64,000 nucleotides of DNA from Staphylococcus taiwanensis (GCA_020544305.1 CP058667.1:1798001-1862000), one strand, 5' to 3'. Positions 51,552 through 63,940 are shown, numbered from the stretch's first letter. Notes: generated from the letters alone by a model not told the origin. Numbers and translations are program-made.

Positions 51552-53030
51552 CTAATGTTTAAAATGACGCATGCCAGTAGTAACCATAGCAATGCCGTAT
51601 TTATTCGTCATATCAATTGAATCTTGGTCTTTAATTGAACCACCTGGCTGAATGATAGCTTTAATTCCATGTTGCGCGGCTAATTCAACTGTATCGTCCA
51701 TTGGGAAGAATCCATCTGAAACTAAAGCCACATTATCATTCATTTCTATTGCACGCTCTAACGCAATTTTAGCTGAACCAACACGGTTCATTTGACCCGC
51801 ACCTATACCTACCGTTTGTTTCGTGTTGCTTAAAATCACAGCATTACTTTTTACAGAAGGAATGACTTTCCAACCTAGTAACATTGCCTCCCATTGATCA
51901 TCTGTTGGTTCTACTTCAGTGACCACTTTCATATCTTCTTTTGCGACTTCATAGTTATCTTTATCTTGTACTAAATATCCACCTGAAACTGATACAAATT
52001 CTTCTTCACGATTATCAATTGTCATGTCAATTTCTAATAAACGGATATTTTTCTTTTTCGTTAAAATTTCTAATGCTTCATCAGTGAATCTAGGTGCAAT
52101 AACTACTTCTAAAAAGATAGAATGTAATGTTTCAGCTAATTCAGGCGTCACAGTTCTGTTTAAAGCAATAATGCCTCCAAAGATAGATTGATTATCTGCA
52201 TCATATGCATGTTTAAATGCTACCTCTATACTGTCACCAATACCTACACCACAAGGATTCATGTGTTTTACCGCTACTGCTGCTGGAGTCTCAAACTTTT
52301 TCACTAAAGATAATGCTGAATCTGCATCTTTGATGTTATTGAAACTTAAAGCTTTCCCATGTAATTGTTTAGCGCCTGCAATAGTATGTTTACTATTTGA
52401 TGTACGTACAAATCGTGCTGATTGTTGTGGATTCTCACCATATCTTAATTGTTCACTATCCCCTTTAAAGAAGCTTACAATCGCATGGTCATATTCATTC
52501 GTATGCTCAAATACTTTAATCATTAATGCCTTACGAAAGGCTTCGTCCAATTTATCGTTCTTTATACGTTCAATAACTTCATTATAATCAGCCGGATGCA
52601 CAATTGTTGTCACATGTTTAAAGTTCTTTGCTGCCGCACGTAACATTGTAGGTCCGCCAATATCAATATTTTCAATCGCTTCAGATTCAGTTACATCTGG
52701 ATTAGCCACTGTTTTTTGAAAAGGATATAAATTAACGACAACCATATCGATTAAATCAATATGCTGAGCTGCTAATTGTTCAAGGTGAGCAGGCTTATCG
52801 CGATCCGCCAATATTCCTCCATGTACTGCAGGATGTAACGTTTTTACGCGACCATCCATAATTTCAGGAAATTGAGTTAAATCAGAAACAGATTTTACTG
52901 GCACAGAAGCTTCTTCAAGCGCACGTTTCGTGCCTCCAGTTGAATATAATTCATAATCTAAGTCGCTTAATGCTTTAGCAAATTCTACAATTCCACTTTT
53001 ATTTGAAACACTTAAAATTGCTTTTTTCAT
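51552..53030 (-). CDS. purH: Bifunctional AICAR formyltransferase / IMP cyclohydrolase
   Basis: Catalyses the last two steps to IMP, using 10-formyl-THF. 492 residues: N-terminal MGS-like cyclohydrolase domain (about 1-190) and C-terminal transformylase domain with [11 protein letters not shown] and the SDGFFPMDD segment. It lies between purN and purD. Confidence 0.97.
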   Translation of the reverse strand: MKKAILSVSNKSGIVEFAKALSDLDYELYSTGGTKRALEEASVPVKSVSDLTQFPEIMDGRVKTLHPAVHGGILADRDKPAHLEQLAAQHIDLIDMVVVNLYPFQKTVANPDVTESEAIENIDIGGPTMLRAAAKNFKHVTTIVHPADYNEVIERIKNDKLDEAFRKALMIKVFEHTNEYDHAIVSFFKGDSEQLRYGENPQQSARFVRTSNSKHTIAGAKQLHGKALSFNNIKDADSALSLVKKFETPAAVAVKHMNPCGVGIGDSIEVAFKHAYDADNQSIFGGIIALNRTVTPELAETLHSIFLEVVIAPRFTDEALEILTKKKNIRLLEIDMTIDNREEEFVSVSGGYLVQDKDNYEVAKEDMKVVTEVEPTDDQWEAMLLGWKVIPSVKSNAVILSNTKQTVGIGAGQMNRVGSAKIALERAIEMNDNVALVSDGFFPMDDTVELAAQHGIKAIIQPGGSIKDQDSIDMTNKYGIAMVTTGMRHFKH

Positions 53031-53045
53031 GATTTACTTAACTCC

Positions 53046-53612
53046 TTATTTAATAACTTTAGCTATAACACTTGGGTAAAGTTCATATTCTAATTGTTTA
53101 ACACGTTCTTCCAAATCTTCTTTGGTATCGTTCGATTTAATATCACATTGTCTTTGTTCAATAATTTCTCCCGTATCCATACCGCTATCAACAAAATGAA
53201 CCGTTGAACCAGTAACATTATCACCACTGCTAAATGCTTGTCCAATAGCATCTTTCCCCTTATATTTCGGTAATAATGATGGATGAATATTTAATATTTT
53301 ACCTTCGTAAGCGCCTAATAAATCTGGTCCTATCAATCTCATGTAACCAGCAAGAACTATCCACTCAACTTCTTCCCGCTTCAATAGTTCAATTAAATGT
53401 TGTTCATATTCTGCTTTAGAAGAAAAATCATTTGGTTCATTTATATTGACTGCTACTTTTAATTGTTTGGCACGTTCAACACAATATGCATCATGATGAT
53501 CAGTGTATAATGACGTAATTTCAATATTGTTAAGCTCCCCTTTATCTGCGCGTATTACAATATTTTCGAAATTACTACCAGATCCAGATGCAAAGATGGC
53601 TATTTTAGTCAC
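53046..53612 (-). CDS. purN: Phosphoribosylglycinamide formyltransferase (GTG start)
   Basis: 10-formyl-THF-dependent GAR transformylase (step 3), 188 residues. Motifs: GSGSNFENI for the phosphate loop, [12 protein letters not shown] with the catalytic Asn and His, and [10 protein letters not shown] with the conserved Asp. The start is GTG, overlapping the purM stop by one base, and is preceded by AGGGGGT. Confidence 0.97.
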   Translation of the reverse strand: MTKIAIFASGSGSNFENIVIRADKGELNNIEITSLYTDHHDAYCVERAKQLKVAVNINEPNDFSSKAEYEQHLIELLKREEVEWIVLAGYMRLIGPDLLGAYEGKILNIHPSLLPKYKGKDAIGQAFSSGDNVTGSTVHFVDSGMDTGEIIEQRQCDIKSNDTKEDLEERVKQLEYELYPSVIAKVIK

Positions 53613-54643
53613 TATTCTACCCCCTCAAGGTGAATAGATGTGTCGTTATCTTCAATAACTTCACCAATTTCATAGGCTGATATACCTTCTTGTTTAAGGA
53701 TATCAATCGTTTGTGAAACATCAGCTTTATCTACGATGACTGTGAAACCTATGCCCATATTAAAGACATTGTACATTTCTTTTGTTTCGATATTCGCTTG
53801 TTGTTGTAACCAATCAAATACTTTAGGCGTTGGAAAAGCTCGTGTATCAATTTTTGCTGCTAAACCTTCTGGTAAACCTCGTGGAATATTCTCGTAGAAA
53901 CCACCACCAGTGATATGATTCATCCCTTTGATTTGGACAGACTTTTTCAAAGTGAGAATAGGTTTAACATATAATTGCGTTGGTGCTAAAAACGTATCAA
54001 GATATGTACTTCCATCAAACGCATCACTTAAATGAATACCTGATTCTTTAATCAATTTACGTACTAAGCTATAACCATTTGAATGAATGCCATTTGAAGC
54101 TAAACCGATGATAGCTTGTCCTTCTTTTATCTTAGAGCCGTCTATATACTCATCTTTCTCAACTGCACCAACTGCAAATCCAGCAAGATCATATTCACCT
54201 TCATGATACATTTCACCCATCTCCGCTGTTTCTCCACCAATTAGCGCGGTATTCGTTTCCTCGCAGCCATCACTCACACCTTTAACAATTTGTTCTATGA
54301 CTTCAGGCACAACTTTATTTGTAGCTATATAATCTAAGAAATATAAAGGTTCAGCACCTGTTGTCAAAATATCGTTTACACACATCGCAACCGCATCAAT
54401 GCCGATAGTGTCATGTTTATTATTATCAATGGCTAACTTTAATTTAGTACCTACACCATCTGTTCCTGATACTAGAACGGGTGCTTTCATATTTAACTGT
54501 GAAAGATCGAATGTTGCGCCAAATCCACCTAATCCCCCTAGTACTTCCTTACGCATTGTTCGTTCAATATGACTAGACATTCTCTCAACTGCTTCGTACC
54601 CTGCATGAATATCAACACCCGATTGTTCATAAGCTTTAGACAT
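53612..54643 (-). CDS. purM: Phosphoribosylformylglycinamidine cyclo-ligase
   Basis: AIR synthetase (step 5), 343 residues. [10 protein letters not shown] and GGETAEM are the ATP and substrate motifs; [13 protein letters not shown] and [14 protein letters not shown] follow. The ATG at 54643 ([11 protein letters not shown]) follows GAGGG. The frame could extend into the purF end but lacks a site there. Its start overlaps purF by 8 bp. Confidence 0.97.
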   Translation of the reverse strand: MSKAYEQSGVDIHAGYEAVERMSSHIERTMRKEVLGGLGGFGATFDLSQLNMKAPVLVSGTDGVGTKLKLAIDNNKHDTIGIDAVAMCVNDILTTGAEPLYFLDYIATNKVVPEVIEQIVKGVSDGCEETNTALIGGETAEMGEMYHEGEYDLAGFAVGAVEKDEYIDGSKIKEGQAIIGLASNGIHSNGYSLVRKLIKESGIHLSDAFDGSTYLDTFLAPTQLYVKPILTLKKSVQIKGMNHITGGGFYENIPRGLPEGLAAKIDTRAFPTPKVFDWLQQQANIETKEMYNVFNMGIGFTVIVDKADVSQTIDILKQEGISAYEIGEVIEDNDTSIHLEGVE

Positions 54644-56120
54644 GGATATTTCCCTCTCTATCAAAATAGTGTTTGTGATTGTCAATATAATCCTTTTGAC
54701 GTTGACTCAAGTTCTTATAATAATTGCTCTCATAATCGAAAAGCCCTGCTGGATAATCACCCGTAAAACTTTCTACACATAGACCGTTATATGGGGCATC
54801 GTAATCTAATCCAATGGATTCAATTAAACCATCCACACTTAAATAAGATAACGAGTCTGCACCGATATAGTCACAAATTTCTTCTGGCGATTTACTTGCA
54901 GAAATAAGTTCGGCAGTCGTTGAAACATCAATTCCGTAAAAGCTAGGAAACATAAATTCAGGAGACGCTATTCGTACATGTACTTCTTTAGCACCCGAAT
55001 CTTTTAACATTCTAACGATACGTTTACTTGTTGTCCCTCTCACAATGGAATCATCGACTAATACAATACGTTTACCAACTACAATATCTTTAACTGCTGA
55101 TAATTTAACGCGAACGCCTTGTTCTCGTAATTCTTGAGTAGGTTGAATAAATGTGCGTGCTACGTATTGGTTCTTCACTAACCCCATTTCATAAGGTAAG
55201 TGGCTCTCTTCAGCATACCCACTTGCTGCTGATAATGATGAATTAGGTACACCAATAACCATATCTGCATTAGCTGGACTTTCTTGTGCTAATTTTTTTC
55301 CAGATGCTTTACGAACAGCATGAACATTTTTACCAGCAATGGTTGAATCAGGTCGCGCAAAATATATATATTCCATCGCTGATATAGCCGTGTTCGTATG
55401 ACTCGTATATGATTTAACTTCAATACCTTCATTGCTAATGACAACGTATTCTCCAGCATGGATATCTTGCACATATTCTGCACCTAATACATCAATCGCA
55501 CATGTTTCACTCGCCAAGATGTATGTGCCATCTTGCATTTTACCAACTACGAGTGGACGAATCGCATTAGGATCTACAGCTCCATATAATGCATCTTTAG
55601 TAAGAATAGCAAAAGTGAATCCACCTTTAATTTGTCGTAAACTTTCTTTTAATGCTTCTTCAAAAGTGGGCGCCTTACTTCTACGTATTAAATGCATAAT
55701 CACTTCAGTGTCGGATGATGAATGGAAAATGGCACCATGTTTTTCTAAATATTGACGTAATGTTTGAGCATTTATTAAATTACCATTATGACAAATTGCG
55801 ACACTCATATCATAAAAGTGATAAAGGAAAGGTTGAATGTTTTCTATTCCCTTATTACCAGAAGTCGCATAGCGAACATGTCCAATAGCATTATGTCCTT
55901 CTTTAAGTTGTTCCATCTGTCTTTCTTTAATTGCTTCCGTTAGTAGGCCTAATCCACGTTCACCTTTCAGCGTCTCACCATTTGAAACTACAATACCTGC
56001 ACCTTCTTGACCACGATGTTGTAAACTGTGTAGTCCCATATACGTTAATTGGGCTGCTTCGGAATGATTCCAAATGCCAAATACGCCACATTCTTCATTT
56101 AATCCACTGTCGTTAAACAT
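54636..56120 (-). CDS. purF: Amidophosphoribosyltransferase
   Basis: Commits PRPP to purines (step 1). 494 residues: an N-terminal Ntn-hydrolase glutaminase, which should lose a ten-residue propeptide to expose C11 in NEECGVFGI, and a C-terminal PRTase domain with [11 protein letters not shown]. Cysteines near the C-terminus fit the Bacillus-type iron-sulfur enzyme. The ATG at 56120 is chosen because GGAAGGGG lies before it; the TTG at 56141 is upstream of that site. It overlaps purL by 22 bp. Confidence 0.97.
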   Translation of the reverse strand: MFNDSGLNEECGVFGIWNHSEAAQLTYMGLHSLQHRGQEGAGIVVSNGETLKGERGLGLLTEAIKERQMEQLKEGHNAIGHVRYATSGNKGIENIQPFLYHFYDMSVAICHNGNLINAQTLRQYLEKHGAIFHSSSDTEVIMHLIRRSKAPTFEEALKESLRQIKGGFTFAILTKDALYGAVDPNAIRPLVVGKMQDGTYILASETCAIDVLGAEYVQDIHAGEYVVISNEGIEVKSYTSHTNTAISAMEYIYFARPDSTIAGKNVHAVRKASGKKLAQESPANADMVIGVPNSSLSAASGYAEESHLPYEMGLVKNQYVARTFIQPTQELREQGVRVKLSAVKDIVVGKRIVLVDDSIVRGTTSKRIVRMLKDSGAKEVHVRIASPEFMFPSFYGIDVSTTAELISASKSPEEICDYIGADSLSYLSVDGLIESIGLDYDAPYNGLCVESFTGDYPAGLFDYESNYYKNLSQRQKDYIDNHKHYFDREGNIHV

Positions 56121-58288
56121 TCCGTGATTGCCCCTTCCCAACTTTCTTTTATTTCTGAGACTTTTTCAGTAATGACTGAATGATCATTTGCTACTTTAAA
56201 TTCATCAACATCAGTTAATTGACCAATTTCAATGGCATTTTCAATATTTAAAGTTTGATTTTCTTTGACGGCAACTACATAACGACCTTGTGTTTCACTA
56301 AATAGTTGTGCATCTGAAAGATTGACTTTAGCTTCTAAACCTAATCCATAATGTGCACTAATTCGAGCAAGTGTGATTAACAAGCCACCTTTACCTACCG
56401 TTTGAACATGTGATGCAACACCGCTTCTAATCGCTGATTTAACTGCTTCCCCCTTAGCAACTTCATCACTTAAATCAATTGCTTCAAATTCATGATTTAC
56501 TTGACCGTACAATAATTTTTCAATTTGACTACCACCAAAGTCATCTCTTGTTTCTCCAACTAAATACAATTTATGACCCGCTTCAGGATGGAAATCATTG
56601 AGGTAGTCAATGTCTTCGATTAATCCTACCATTCCAACCACTGGTGTTGGGAAGATAGATGTACCACGTGTTTCGTTGTAAAGTGACACGTTACCTGATA
56701 CTACAGGTGTTTTAAGTATTTCACACGCTTCTGACATTCCTTTTGTAGAATCAATTAGTTGTTGATAGATTTCTTTCTTTTCAGGAGAGCCATAGTTTAA
56801 GCAATCTGTCATAGCTAGTGGTGTTGCCCCAACAGCGATTAAATTACGATATGCTTCTGCTACAACCATTTTCCCACCTTCATAAGGTTGGTTAAATACA
56901 TAACGTGCTTCGCCATCAATTGTAGAAGCTACTGCTTTATTTGTCCCTTCAACACGAACCACTGAAGATTGTAAACCTGGTTTGATGATCGTATTAGCAC
57001 CGACTTGTTGATCATATTGTTCATATAAATAATGTTTTGATGCAATCGTTGGATGCGTTAGTAGTTTATTAAAGGTATCTTGCACATCAAGTGAACTATA
57101 ATCATTTTTTGAAGTATTATATTCTTTTTCTTCGCCTTCTAACACATAAACCGGTGCTTCATCCGCAAGAGATTGCACAGGGATATCTGCGAATATTTCA
57201 TCTTCATATTTAAGTACGAAACGATCTGTATTTGTCACTTTACCAATTACTGCACTATCTAATTCGTGTTTTTCAAATAAATCTAAAAACTTTTGTTCAG
57301 TTCCTTTTTCAACTACTAATAACATTCTTTCTTGTGTTTCAGAAAGCATCATTTCGTAAGGTGAAATACCTGGTTCACGAGTCGGCACTTGATCTAAATA
57401 CAATTCCAATCCGCTGCCACCTTTAGCTGCCATTTCTGATGAAGAAGACGTTAAGCCTGCAGCACCCATATCTTGAATGCCCACTAATTCATCAAATGTA
57501 ATTGCTTCTAATGTTGCTTCCATAAGTTTTTTACCTACAAATGGGTCGCCAATTTGAACAGATGGACGTTTACTTTCACTTTCTTCAGTCAATTCTTCAG
57601 ATGCAAAAGTAGCACCATGAATACCATCACGACCTGTTTTTAACCCTACATAAATGACTGAGTTACCTTCACCTTTCGCAGTCCCTTTTTGAATCATGTC
57701 ATGATCAATCACACCGACACACATTGCATTCACTAATGGGTTTCCATCGTAACGATCATCAAATTCTATTTCTCCAGCAGTTGTTGGAATACCGATACAA
57801 TTTCCATAACCACCAATACCGCGAACAACACCTTTAAGTAAACGTTGGTTTTGTTTCACTGATAATTCACCGAAACGTAAGCTATTTAATAAATTAATGG
57901 GTCTAGCTCCAATTGATACGATATCTCTAATAATGCCACCTACACCTGTTGCAGCACCTTGGTATGGTTCAATAGCAGATGGGTGGTTATGTGATTCAAC
58001 TTTGAACACAACAGCTTGGTTATCTCCAATATTTACGACACCTGCACCTTCACCAGGCCCCATTAAAACATGTTCTCCTGTTGTTGGAAATTGTTTCAAG
58101 AATGGTTTAGAGTGCTTATAAGAACAATGTTCACTCCACATAACTGAGAAAATGCCTACTTCTGTAAAGTTAGGTTCTCTCCCTAATATGTCACACACTT
58201 TGTTATATTCTGCATCACTTAAGCCCATATCTTGATATAATTTTTCAAGCTTAATTTCTTCAATACTAGGTTCGATAAACTTAGACAT
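56099..58288 (-). CDS. purL: Phosphoribosylformylglycinamidine synthase subunit PurL
   Basis: FGAM synthase large subunit of the small (three-protein) type, 729 residues, working with PurS and PurQ (step 4). Motifs: [38 protein letters not shown] and [15 protein letters not shown]. It overlaps purQ by 8 bp and purF by 22 bp, the longest overlap in the operon. Confidence 0.98.
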   Translation of the reverse strand: MSKFIEPSIEEIKLEKLYQDMGLSDAEYNKVCDILGREPNFTEVGIFSVMWSEHCSYKHSKPFLKQFPTTGEHVLMGPGEGAGVVNIGDNQAVVFKVESHNHPSAIEPYQGAATGVGGIIRDIVSIGARPINLLNSLRFGELSVKQNQRLLKGVVRGIGGYGNCIGIPTTAGEIEFDDRYDGNPLVNAMCVGVIDHDMIQKGTAKGEGNSVIYVGLKTGRDGIHGATFASEELTEESESKRPSVQIGDPFVGKKLMEATLEAITFDELVGIQDMGAAGLTSSSSEMAAKGGSGLELYLDQVPTREPGISPYEMMLSETQERMLLVVEKGTEQKFLDLFEKHELDSAVIGKVTNTDRFVLKYEDEIFADIPVQSLADEAPVYVLEGEEKEYNTSKNDYSSLDVQDTFNKLLTHPTIASKHYLYEQYDQQVGANTIIKPGLQSSVVRVEGTNKAVASTIDGEARYVFNQPYEGGKMVVAEAYRNLIAVGATPLAMTDCLNYGSPEKKEIYQQLIDSTKGMSEACEILKTPVVSGNVSLYNETRGTSIFPTPVVGMVGLIEDIDYLNDFHPEAGHKLYLVGETRDDFGGSQIEKLLYGQVNHEFEAIDLSDEVAKGEAVKSAIRSGVASHVQTVGKGGLLITLARISAHYGLGLEAKVNLSDAQLFSETQGRYVVAVKENQTLNIENAIEIGQLTDVDEFKVANDHSVITEKVSEIKESWEGAITECLTTVD

Positions 58289-58952
58289 TTTGTTCCCTCC
58301 AACTATTTACCATTGCTTCGAATAATTTAACGCCACTATCAGTGCCAAGAATGGTTTCAAGTGCACGTTCAGGGTGAGGCATCATTCCGCAAACATTGCC
58401 CTCTTTATTCACAATTCCAGCGATATTTTCATGCGAACCATTTGGGTTATCTTCATAAGTTAAGATGATTTGATTATTTTCTACTAATTTCTCATATATT
58501 TCATTTGTACAGTAATAATGACCTTCACCATGGGCTACTGGATAAACAACAATTTCATTTTCGCCATATAATTTCGTAAAAGGAGTTTGATTATTGGCAA
58601 TTTTTAGATTTTCATTTCGACTAATAAATAAATGTGAATCATTATGAAGTAATGCACCTGGTAATAAACCAATTTCTGTTAAGATTTGGAAGCCATTACA
58701 TACACCTAAAACTGGCTTTCCTTCACTAGCTAAACGTTTAACTTCATTGATTACTGGCGCTACACTTGCCATTGCACCAGAACGCAAGTAATCTCCGAAT
58801 GAGAACCCACCTGGGATTAAGACACCATCAAAACCTTCGAGTGACGTCTCACGATAATCAACATATTCTGCTTCAGCACCTGTTTTAATAGCAGCATTGT
58901 ACATATCTCTATCGCAATTTGAACCTGGAAATACGAGAACTGCAAATTTCAT
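58281..58952 (-). CDS. purQ: Phosphoribosylformylglycinamidine synthase subunit PurQ
   Basis: Glutaminase subunit, 223 residues, class I amidotransferase. Nucleophile C85 in GVCNGFQ, with His and Glu of MPHPERA near the C-terminus. The ATG at 58952 ([16 protein letters not shown]) follows AAGGAGAA; the longer frame starts inside purS. It lies one base after the purS stop. Confidence 0.97.
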   Translation of the reverse strand: MKFAVLVFPGSNCDRDMYNAAIKTGAEAEYVDYRETSLEGFDGVLIPGGFSFGDYLRSGAMASVAPVINEVKRLASEGKPVLGVCNGFQILTEIGLLPGALLHNDSHLFISRNENLKIANNQTPFTKLYGENEIVVYPVAHGEGHYYCTNEIYEKLVENNQIILTYEDNPNGSHENIAGIVNKEGNVCGMMPHPERALETILGTDSGVKLFEAMVNSWREQNV

Positions 58953-58953
58953 G

Positions 58954-59214
58954 TTATGCCTTCTCCTTTTCATCAACGATTTTATAACTATATTCTTCAA
59001 TTACAGTGTTTGCGAATAACTTCTCACTTAAAGTAGTAACGATATTATCAACCGCTTCATCAGTCGCTTCGTCAACAGTCATGTATAAAACTTTACCTAC
59101 ACGAATATCATTTACTTGTTTATAACCTAAATCATGTACAGCTCGATTTAATGCTTGTCCTTGAGTATCTAATACCTGCGGTTGTAATGTGATGTGAAGT
59201 TCAATCGTTTTCAT
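58954..59214 (-). CDS. purS: Phosphoribosylformylglycinamidine synthase subunit PurS
   Basis: An 86-residue structural subunit that brings PurQ and PurL together. [17 protein letters not shown] is the family signature. Its ATG overlaps the purC stop by one base (TAATG). Confidence 0.96.
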   Translation of the reverse strand: MKTIELHITLQPQVLDTQGQALNRAVHDLGYKQVNDIRVGKVLYMTVDEATDEAVDNIVTTLSEKLFANTVIEEYSYKIVDEKEKA

Positions 59215-59918
59215 TATTTAAGTTCCTCCAATTTATTTAAAAATGTTGTATATGTGTCGATAAGTGAACCAGTATCATTTCGATAGACATCTTTATCAAA
59301 GTTAGTATCTGAATGTTTATCCCAAATACGACAAGTATCTGGAGAAATTTCATCAGCTAATAAAATTATACCGTCTTGTGTTTTTCCAAATTCAACTTTA
59401 AAATCTACTAATCTTAAATCCATTTCATCCATAAGTTGAACTAACACTTTGTTAATATCTTTTGCCATTGTTTTCAATATTTCAATTTCATCATCATTCG
59501 CAATTTTTAATAGTTTTATATGATCATCAGTGATTAGTGGATCATTTAAATCATCATTTTTATAGAAAAATTCAACTAATGGTGTTTCAAATTCATAACC
59601 TTTTTCAAAACCTAAACGTTTTGTAATAGAACCTGTTGCAATGTTTCGTACTACAACTTCTAAAGGAATAATGTTAACCTCTTTAACTAGTTGTTCTGTT
59701 TCTGACAGTTGTTTAATAAAATGACTGTCTATTCCATTTTTTGTTAAATATTCAAATATAATAGATGTGATTTGATTATTTAAACGACCTTTACCTTCCA
59801 TCTTATCTTTTTTAGCACCATTACCAGCCGTCACTTCATCTTTGTATTCCACTCTTAATTGATGGTTTTTGTCCGTTGAGAAAATTCTCTTAGCTTTCCC
59901 TTCATATAATAGAGACAT
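59214..59918 (-). CDS. purC: SAICAR synthase (phosphoribosylaminoimidazole-succinocarboxamide synthase)
   Basis: Adds aspartate to CAIR (step 7), 234 residues. YEGKAKRIF at the N-terminus, then [20 protein letters not shown] and the [12 protein letters not shown] segment. It is 3 bp after purK. Confidence 0.97.
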   Translation of the reverse strand: MSLLYEGKAKRIFSTDKNHQLRVEYKDEVTAGNGAKKDKMEGKGRLNNQITSIIFEYLTKNGIDSHFIKQLSETEQLVKEVNIIPLEVVVRNIATGSITKRLGFEKGYEFETPLVEFFYKNDDLNDPLITDDHIKLLKIANDDEIEILKTMAKDINKVLVQLMDEMDLRLVDFKVEFGKTQDGIILLADEISPDTCRIWDKHSDTNFDKDVYRNDTGSLIDTYTTFLNKLEELK

Positions 59919-59921
59919 GAA

Positions 59922-61046
59922 CTATTCTCTCCCTTCAAATTGTTCAAGCATATGTTTTTCAGTGTCATTTACATCATTCGTTAAAATAGTCATATGACCC
60001 ATTTTGCGATCAGGCTTACGTTCTGGTTTACCATAAATATGAACATGCCATTCAGGGTGGTTACCAAATTCATCTTCTAGCAAATTCAAATCTCGTCCTA
60101 ATAAATTCATCATGACTGCCGGTTTTAAAATTTCAACTTGCTTTGGAAGCGTTTGACCGGTAACTGCAAGGATATGTGTATCAAATTGTGAATAATCACA
60201 TGCCTCAATTGAATAATGTCCGGAATTATGTGGTCGTGGTGCTATTTCGTTTACATATAAGTGATTTGATTGATCAATAAAAAATTCAACTGTAAACGTC
60301 CCAACAAAATGGATTTGATTTGTTATTTTTTGTACTTCATCTCTAGCTTCTTGTTCTTTATCACTTCTAGCAGGAACGATTGTTTTAAATAATATTTGAT
60401 TGCGGTGTTCATTTTCTTGAAGTGGGAAATAAGTGATTTGACTATGGTTACCAATAGTAGCAGTCAATGAGACTTCTAATGCAATATCAAGATATTGTTC
60501 AGCTACACATTCTTGATGACGAATAAGTTCTGTAGCTTCCTGAATGAATGACTCATCTTTAACAAGTATTTGGCCTTTGCCATCATAACCGCCGAAACGC
60601 GTTTTAACTATAAATGGATAACCTAATTTTTGAATCGCATCATTTAAATCTTCTTCATTTCGAATAGGTAAAAATGGAACTATTTTAGTTCCAGCTTGCT
60701 CTAATGTTTGTTTCTCAGTTAAACGATCTTGCAACAATTGAATGGCTTGATAACCTTGAGGAATATTAAATGCTTGTGCTAAGCGTTTTAATTGTTCGGC
60801 TGAAATATTTTCAAACTCATAAGTAATGACATCGGATTTCTTTCCAAGTTCGTGTAAAGCTTGATCATCGTCATAAGCAGCAGTAATAAATTCGTGTGCC
60901 ACTGGTTTACACGGACTATCTGGGTTTGGGTCTAAACATATGACTTTGAATCCCATTTTTTGAGCTGATTGTGCCATCATTTTTCCTAATTGCCCGCCAC
61001 CAATAATTCCAACTGTGTCACCGAACTTTAATTTATTGAAGTTCAT
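59922..61046 (-). CDS. purK: N5-carboxyaminoimidazole ribonucleotide synthase
   Basis: ATP-grasp enzyme that makes N5-CAIR from AIR and bicarbonate, 374 residues. [12 protein letters not shown] near the start, [13 protein letters not shown] for ATP and [12 protein letters not shown] for metal and substrate. The ATG at 61046 follows AGGTG; the GTG at 61058 is part of that site. It overlaps purE by 14 bp and works with it. Confidence 0.97.
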   Translation of the reverse strand: MNFNKLKFGDTVGIIGGGQLGKMMAQSAQKMGFKVICLDPNPDSPCKPVAHEFITAAYDDDQALHELGKKSDVITYEFENISAEQLKRLAQAFNIPQGYQAIQLLQDRLTEKQTLEQAGTKIVPFLPIRNEEDLNDAIQKLGYPFIVKTRFGGYDGKGQILVKDESFIQEATELIRHQECVAEQYLDIALEVSLTATIGNHSQITYFPLQENEHRNQILFKTIVPARSDKEQEARDEVQKITNQIHFVGTFTVEFFIDQSNHLYVNEIAPRPHNSGHYSIEACDYSQFDTHILAVTGQTLPKQVEILKPAVMMNLLGRDLNLLEDEFGNHPEWHVHIYGKPERKPDRKMGHMTILTNDVNDTEKHMLEQFEGRE

Positions 61047-61515
61047 TTTGCATTTCACCTACTTTTTCTACTAGAGACTGCTCATAATCTTCTAAATGTT
61101 TACGCACTACGTCATTACTAATACTTAATATTCTAGCTGCTAAAATACCTGCATTTTTTGCTCCTGATGTGCCAATTGCTGTAGTAGCAACAGGAATACC
61201 ACCTGGCATTTGCACGATTGATAATAGAGAATCTAGTCCCTTTAAACTTTTAGATTCAATTGGGACACCAATGACAGGTAAAGTAGTCATTGATGCAACC
61301 ATTCCAGGCAAATGCGCCGCACCTCCAGCACCAGCTATAATGACATCATATTCATTTGAACGTGCTTGACTTGCAAAATCAAACATTAACTTTGGCGTAC
61401 GATGTGCTGAAACGACCTTCTTATCGTACGGTATTTCAAATTGTTCTAACATTGCACAACTTTCTTGCATTATCTTCCAATCAGAGGAGCTTCCCATAAT
61501 GACTGCTACTTTCAC
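61033..61515 (-). CDS. purE: N5-CAIR mutase (GTG start)
   Basis: Class I PurE, 160 residues, converts N5-CAIR to CAIR. GSSSDW (8-13), SAHRTP and [11 protein letters not shown] are the active-site segments. The GTG at 61515 follows AAAGGGTG; the longer frame would run into the promoter. First gene of the operon purEKCSQLFMNHD. Confidence 0.96.
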   Translation of the reverse strand: MKVAVIMGSSSDWKIMQESCAMLEQFEIPYDKKVVSAHRTPKLMFDFASQARSNEYDVIIAGAGGAAHLPGMVASMTTLPVIGVPIESKSLKGLDSLLSIVQMPGGIPVATTAIGTSGAKNAGILAARILSISNDVVRKHLEDYEQSLVEKVGEMQNELQ

Positions 61516-61574
61516 TTTGTACACCCTTTCAAAAGTTTGAAATTTAGATAGGATAAGTTGTATATTACAGATAT

Positions 61575-61620
61575 AGCATATCAATCATTAAATGCTTTTT
61601 CAATCAAAAATCGAACTTTA
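61575..61620 (-). promoter_or_regulatory. pur operon promoter with PurR-type box
   Basis: On minus: TTGAAA (plus 61598-61603), a 17-base spacer and TATGCT (plus 61575-61580). Immediately upstream, 61606-61618 on plus reads AAAAATCGAACTT and continues TA, matching the PurBox AWWWCCGAACWWT with one mismatch. Only one clear box is seen; the paired box known from Bacillus pur promoters is not evident. Confidence 0.6.
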
Positions 61621-61726
61621 ACTTAATTTTTACTTTTAATTTACGTCTTTTGACTATAATTTGACCTTATTAGATGTTTAAAGTTAAGCTATAGGTATGA
61701 TTTAAACAAACAAGGAGGAATTTTTT

Positions 61727-62584
61727 GTGGTTGCAAAAATTTTAGATGGGAAACAAATAGCTAAAGACTATAGACAGGGATTAAAAGATCAAGTTGAGTC
61801 TTTAGCAGCAAAAGGATACACACCAAAACTTTCAGTAATATTAGTAGGTAACGATGGTGCTAGCCAAAGTTATGTTAATTCTAAAAAGAAAGCTGCCGAA
61901 AAAATTGGTATGATTTCAGAAATCGTTCATTTAGATGAAGATACATCTGAAGAAGATGTACTAAAAGAACTAGAACGTTTAAATAACGATGATTCAGTGA
62001 GTGGTATCTTAGTACAAGTACCTCTTCCTAAACAAGTAAGTGAACAAAAAGTATTAGAAGCAATTAATCCTGAAAAAGATGTTGATGGTTTCCATCCTTC
62101 AAATATTGGTAAATTATATATCGATGAGCAAACATTTGTACCATGTACACCATTAGGTATCATGGAAATTTTAAAACATGCTGACATCGATTTAGAAGGT
62201 AAAAATGCAGTCGTTATTGGTCGTAGCCATATCGTTGGTCAACCAGTTTCAAAATTATTATTACAAGCTAACGCTACAGTAACTATCTTGCATTCACGTA
62301 CTAAAGATATGCACAGTCATTTAAAAGAAGCTGATGTCATTGTAAGTGCAGTTGGACAACCTGGATTAGTTACAAAAGATGACGTTAAAGAAGGTGCTGT
62401 AATCGTCGACGTTGGTAATACACCAGACGAAAACGGTAAATTAAAAGGTGACGTTGAATTTGATGAAGTTAAAGAAATTGCTGGTGCCATTACACCAGTT
62501 CCAGGAGGCGTTGGTCCATTAACAATTACAATGGTTTTAAATAATACGTTATTAGCTGAAAAAATGCGTCGTGGCATTGAATAA
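61727..62584 (+). CDS. folD: Bifunctional methylenetetrahydrofolate dehydrogenase / methenyl-THF cyclohydrolase (GTG start)
   Basis: Makes 10-formyl-THF for PurN and PurH. 285 residues: the catalytic YxxxK pair Y49/K53 lies in [13 protein letters not shown] at about 99-103 and the NADP site GRSHIVGQP. The GTG at 61727 is preceded by AAGGAGGAA. It is divergent from purE, so folate and purine genes share a control region containing the PurBox. Confidence 0.97.
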   Translation: MVAKILDGKQIAKDYRQGLKDQVESLAAKGYTPKLSVILVGNDGASQSYVNSKKKAAEKIGMISEIVHLDEDTSEEDVLKELERLNNDDSVSGILVQVPLPKQVSEQKVLEAINPEKDVDGFHPSNIGKLYIDEQTFVPCTPLGIMEILKHADIDLEGKNAVVIGRSHIVGQPVSKLLLQANATVTILHSRTKDMHSHLKEADVIVSAVGQPGLVTKDDVKEGAVIVDVGNTPDENGKLKGDVEFDEVKEIAGAITPVPGGVGPLTITMVLNNTLLAEKMRRGIE

Positions 62585-62631
62585 TTATCAAATTACTGCT
62601 TTTATAAGTTTTAACTAAATACTATTAACTA

Positions 62632-62672
62632 AAAGAAGAGGCCATCTAGCTATGCTAAATGACCTCTTCTTT
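62632..62672. terminator. Shared terminator between folD and hmp
   Basis: AAAGAAGAGGCCAT (62632-62645) pairs with ATGACCTCTTCTTT (62659-62672) with one wobble. The T-tract is interrupted (TTTATATATTT); A-runs before it also allow use by hmp. Confidence 0.7.
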
Positions 62673-62696
62673 ATATATTTTAGATAATTAAACTAT

Positions 62697-63842
62697 TTAA
62701 ACAGCTACACTTAATTTTGGCACAAATGTTTCATAATGAATGTGACTTTGATCAACTTCCATATCTTTAAGAACTTCAATCACTGATTGAATAAATTTCG
62801 CACCACCACATACATAAACTTCAGTATTAGAACTCAAATATTTTTCAAGATAATCTTTAGTTAAATATCCGTTAGCTTCTCTATCATATAATTCATATTT
62901 CGCTTTGTCAGAATTTTGACTAATATGAGTTAAATATTGCGTGAATGGTGTATCATTTTTGTTTCCAGTAACTTGTATAAATTGTGCGTCACTACCCTGT
63001 TCTGTTACTTCATTGAACATTGGTACTAATGGCGTAACACCAATACCCGCACCGATAAATAATTGTGGATTTTCTGAATTCGTAATACCAAATGGACCAA
63101 CTGGTGCTGATAAATTAATGCTATCTCCTTCATTTAATTCATCATGTAATATAGTAGATACTTCACCTTCATGGTCTGTAGATACATCACGTTTAACAGC
63201 AAATGTTAATTCGTCTTTATTACCGCTTACGATTGAATAATGACGTTTAGCACGATAAGGCATTTTTTCACTACTTACATCAACTGTGATATATTCGCCT
63301 GGCGTAAATTGACTTAAATCATATTTATCTGAAACCACTGTGAACGCTTTGATATTTGAAGATAATTGTTCAATTTTTTTAATTTCAAAAGGTTGGAAAC
63401 CATCCCAAAGCATTTTACTATACATATCTTTTTCAACTTGAATAAATACATCAGCAATTTCTTGATATGCTTTTTTCCAAGTTTGAATAATTGGATGATC
63501 GTCTTCTAAGCCTACTACTGCTTTTATTGCTTCAATTAAGTTTTCACCTACAATATCATAACCAGCAGGTGGTACTTGTAATGCAACATGTTTGTATGCA
63601 ATTTCTCTAACTACTGGCATAATATTTCCTAAATTATCAATATTAACTGCCGCAGCTAGTACACTTTGTGCTAAAGCTGTTGATTGGAATCCTTTTTGTT
63701 GATTTGTTTGGTTAAACATATTTTTTAACTCAGGGTGTTGTTGAAACATTCTATTATAAAAATATGATGTTATTTCTGTTCCTTTTTCCTGTAAGACAGG
63801 TACAGTTTCTTTAATTATGCCTTTTTCTTGTTCATTTAACAT
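62697..63842 (-). CDS. hmp: Flavohemoglobin (nitric oxide dioxygenase)
   Basis: Detoxifies NO to nitrate using O2 and NADH. 381 residues: an N-terminal globin domain (about 1-140) with proximal H85 in AYKHVALQV and Tyr29 as distal residue, an FAD-binding domain with RAKRHYS (about 203-209) and a C-terminal NAD domain with GAGIGVTPL and VCGGAKF. The ATG at 63842 (MLNEQEKGII) follows GGGAGTGG. It has its own promoter. In S. aureus I recall hmp elsewhere, so this position may mark a lineage difference. Confidence 0.96.
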   Translation of the reverse strand: MLNEQEKGIIKETVPVLQEKGTEITSYFYNRMFQQHPELKNMFNQTNQQKGFQSTALAQSVLAAAVNIDNLGNIMPVVREIAYKHVALQVPPAGYDIVGENLIEAIKAVVGLEDDHPIIQTWKKAYQEIADVFIQVEKDMYSKMLWDGFQPFEIKKIEQLSSNIKAFTVVSDKYDLSQFTPGEYITVDVSSEKMPYRAKRHYSIVSGNKDELTFAVKRDVSTDHEGEVSTILHDELNEGDSINLSAPVGPFGITNSENPQLFIGAGIGVTPLVPMFNEVTEQGSDAQFIQVTGNKNDTPFTQYLTHISQNSDKAKYELYDREANGYLTKDYLEKYLSSNTEVYVCGGAKFIQSVIEVLKDMEVDQSHIHYETFVPKLSVAV

Positions 63843-63889
63843 TATAGCCACTCCCAATTAGTTAAAAATTTCAAATTAAATCTAAATTC

Positions 63890-63940
63890 ATTATATTCTC
63901 CTATACAAACTTTTCAAACATTTCGTTATATATTTCACAA
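63890..63940 (-). promoter_or_regulatory. hmp promoter and a Rex-like half-site
   Basis: On minus: TTGAAA (plus 63912-63917), a 16-base spacer and TATAAT (plus 63890-63895). At 63930-63940 plus reads ATATTTCACAA, identical to the right half of the Rex consensus TTGTGAAATATTTCACAA; the left half is poor. The site lies just upstream of the -35. Confidence 0.5.
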
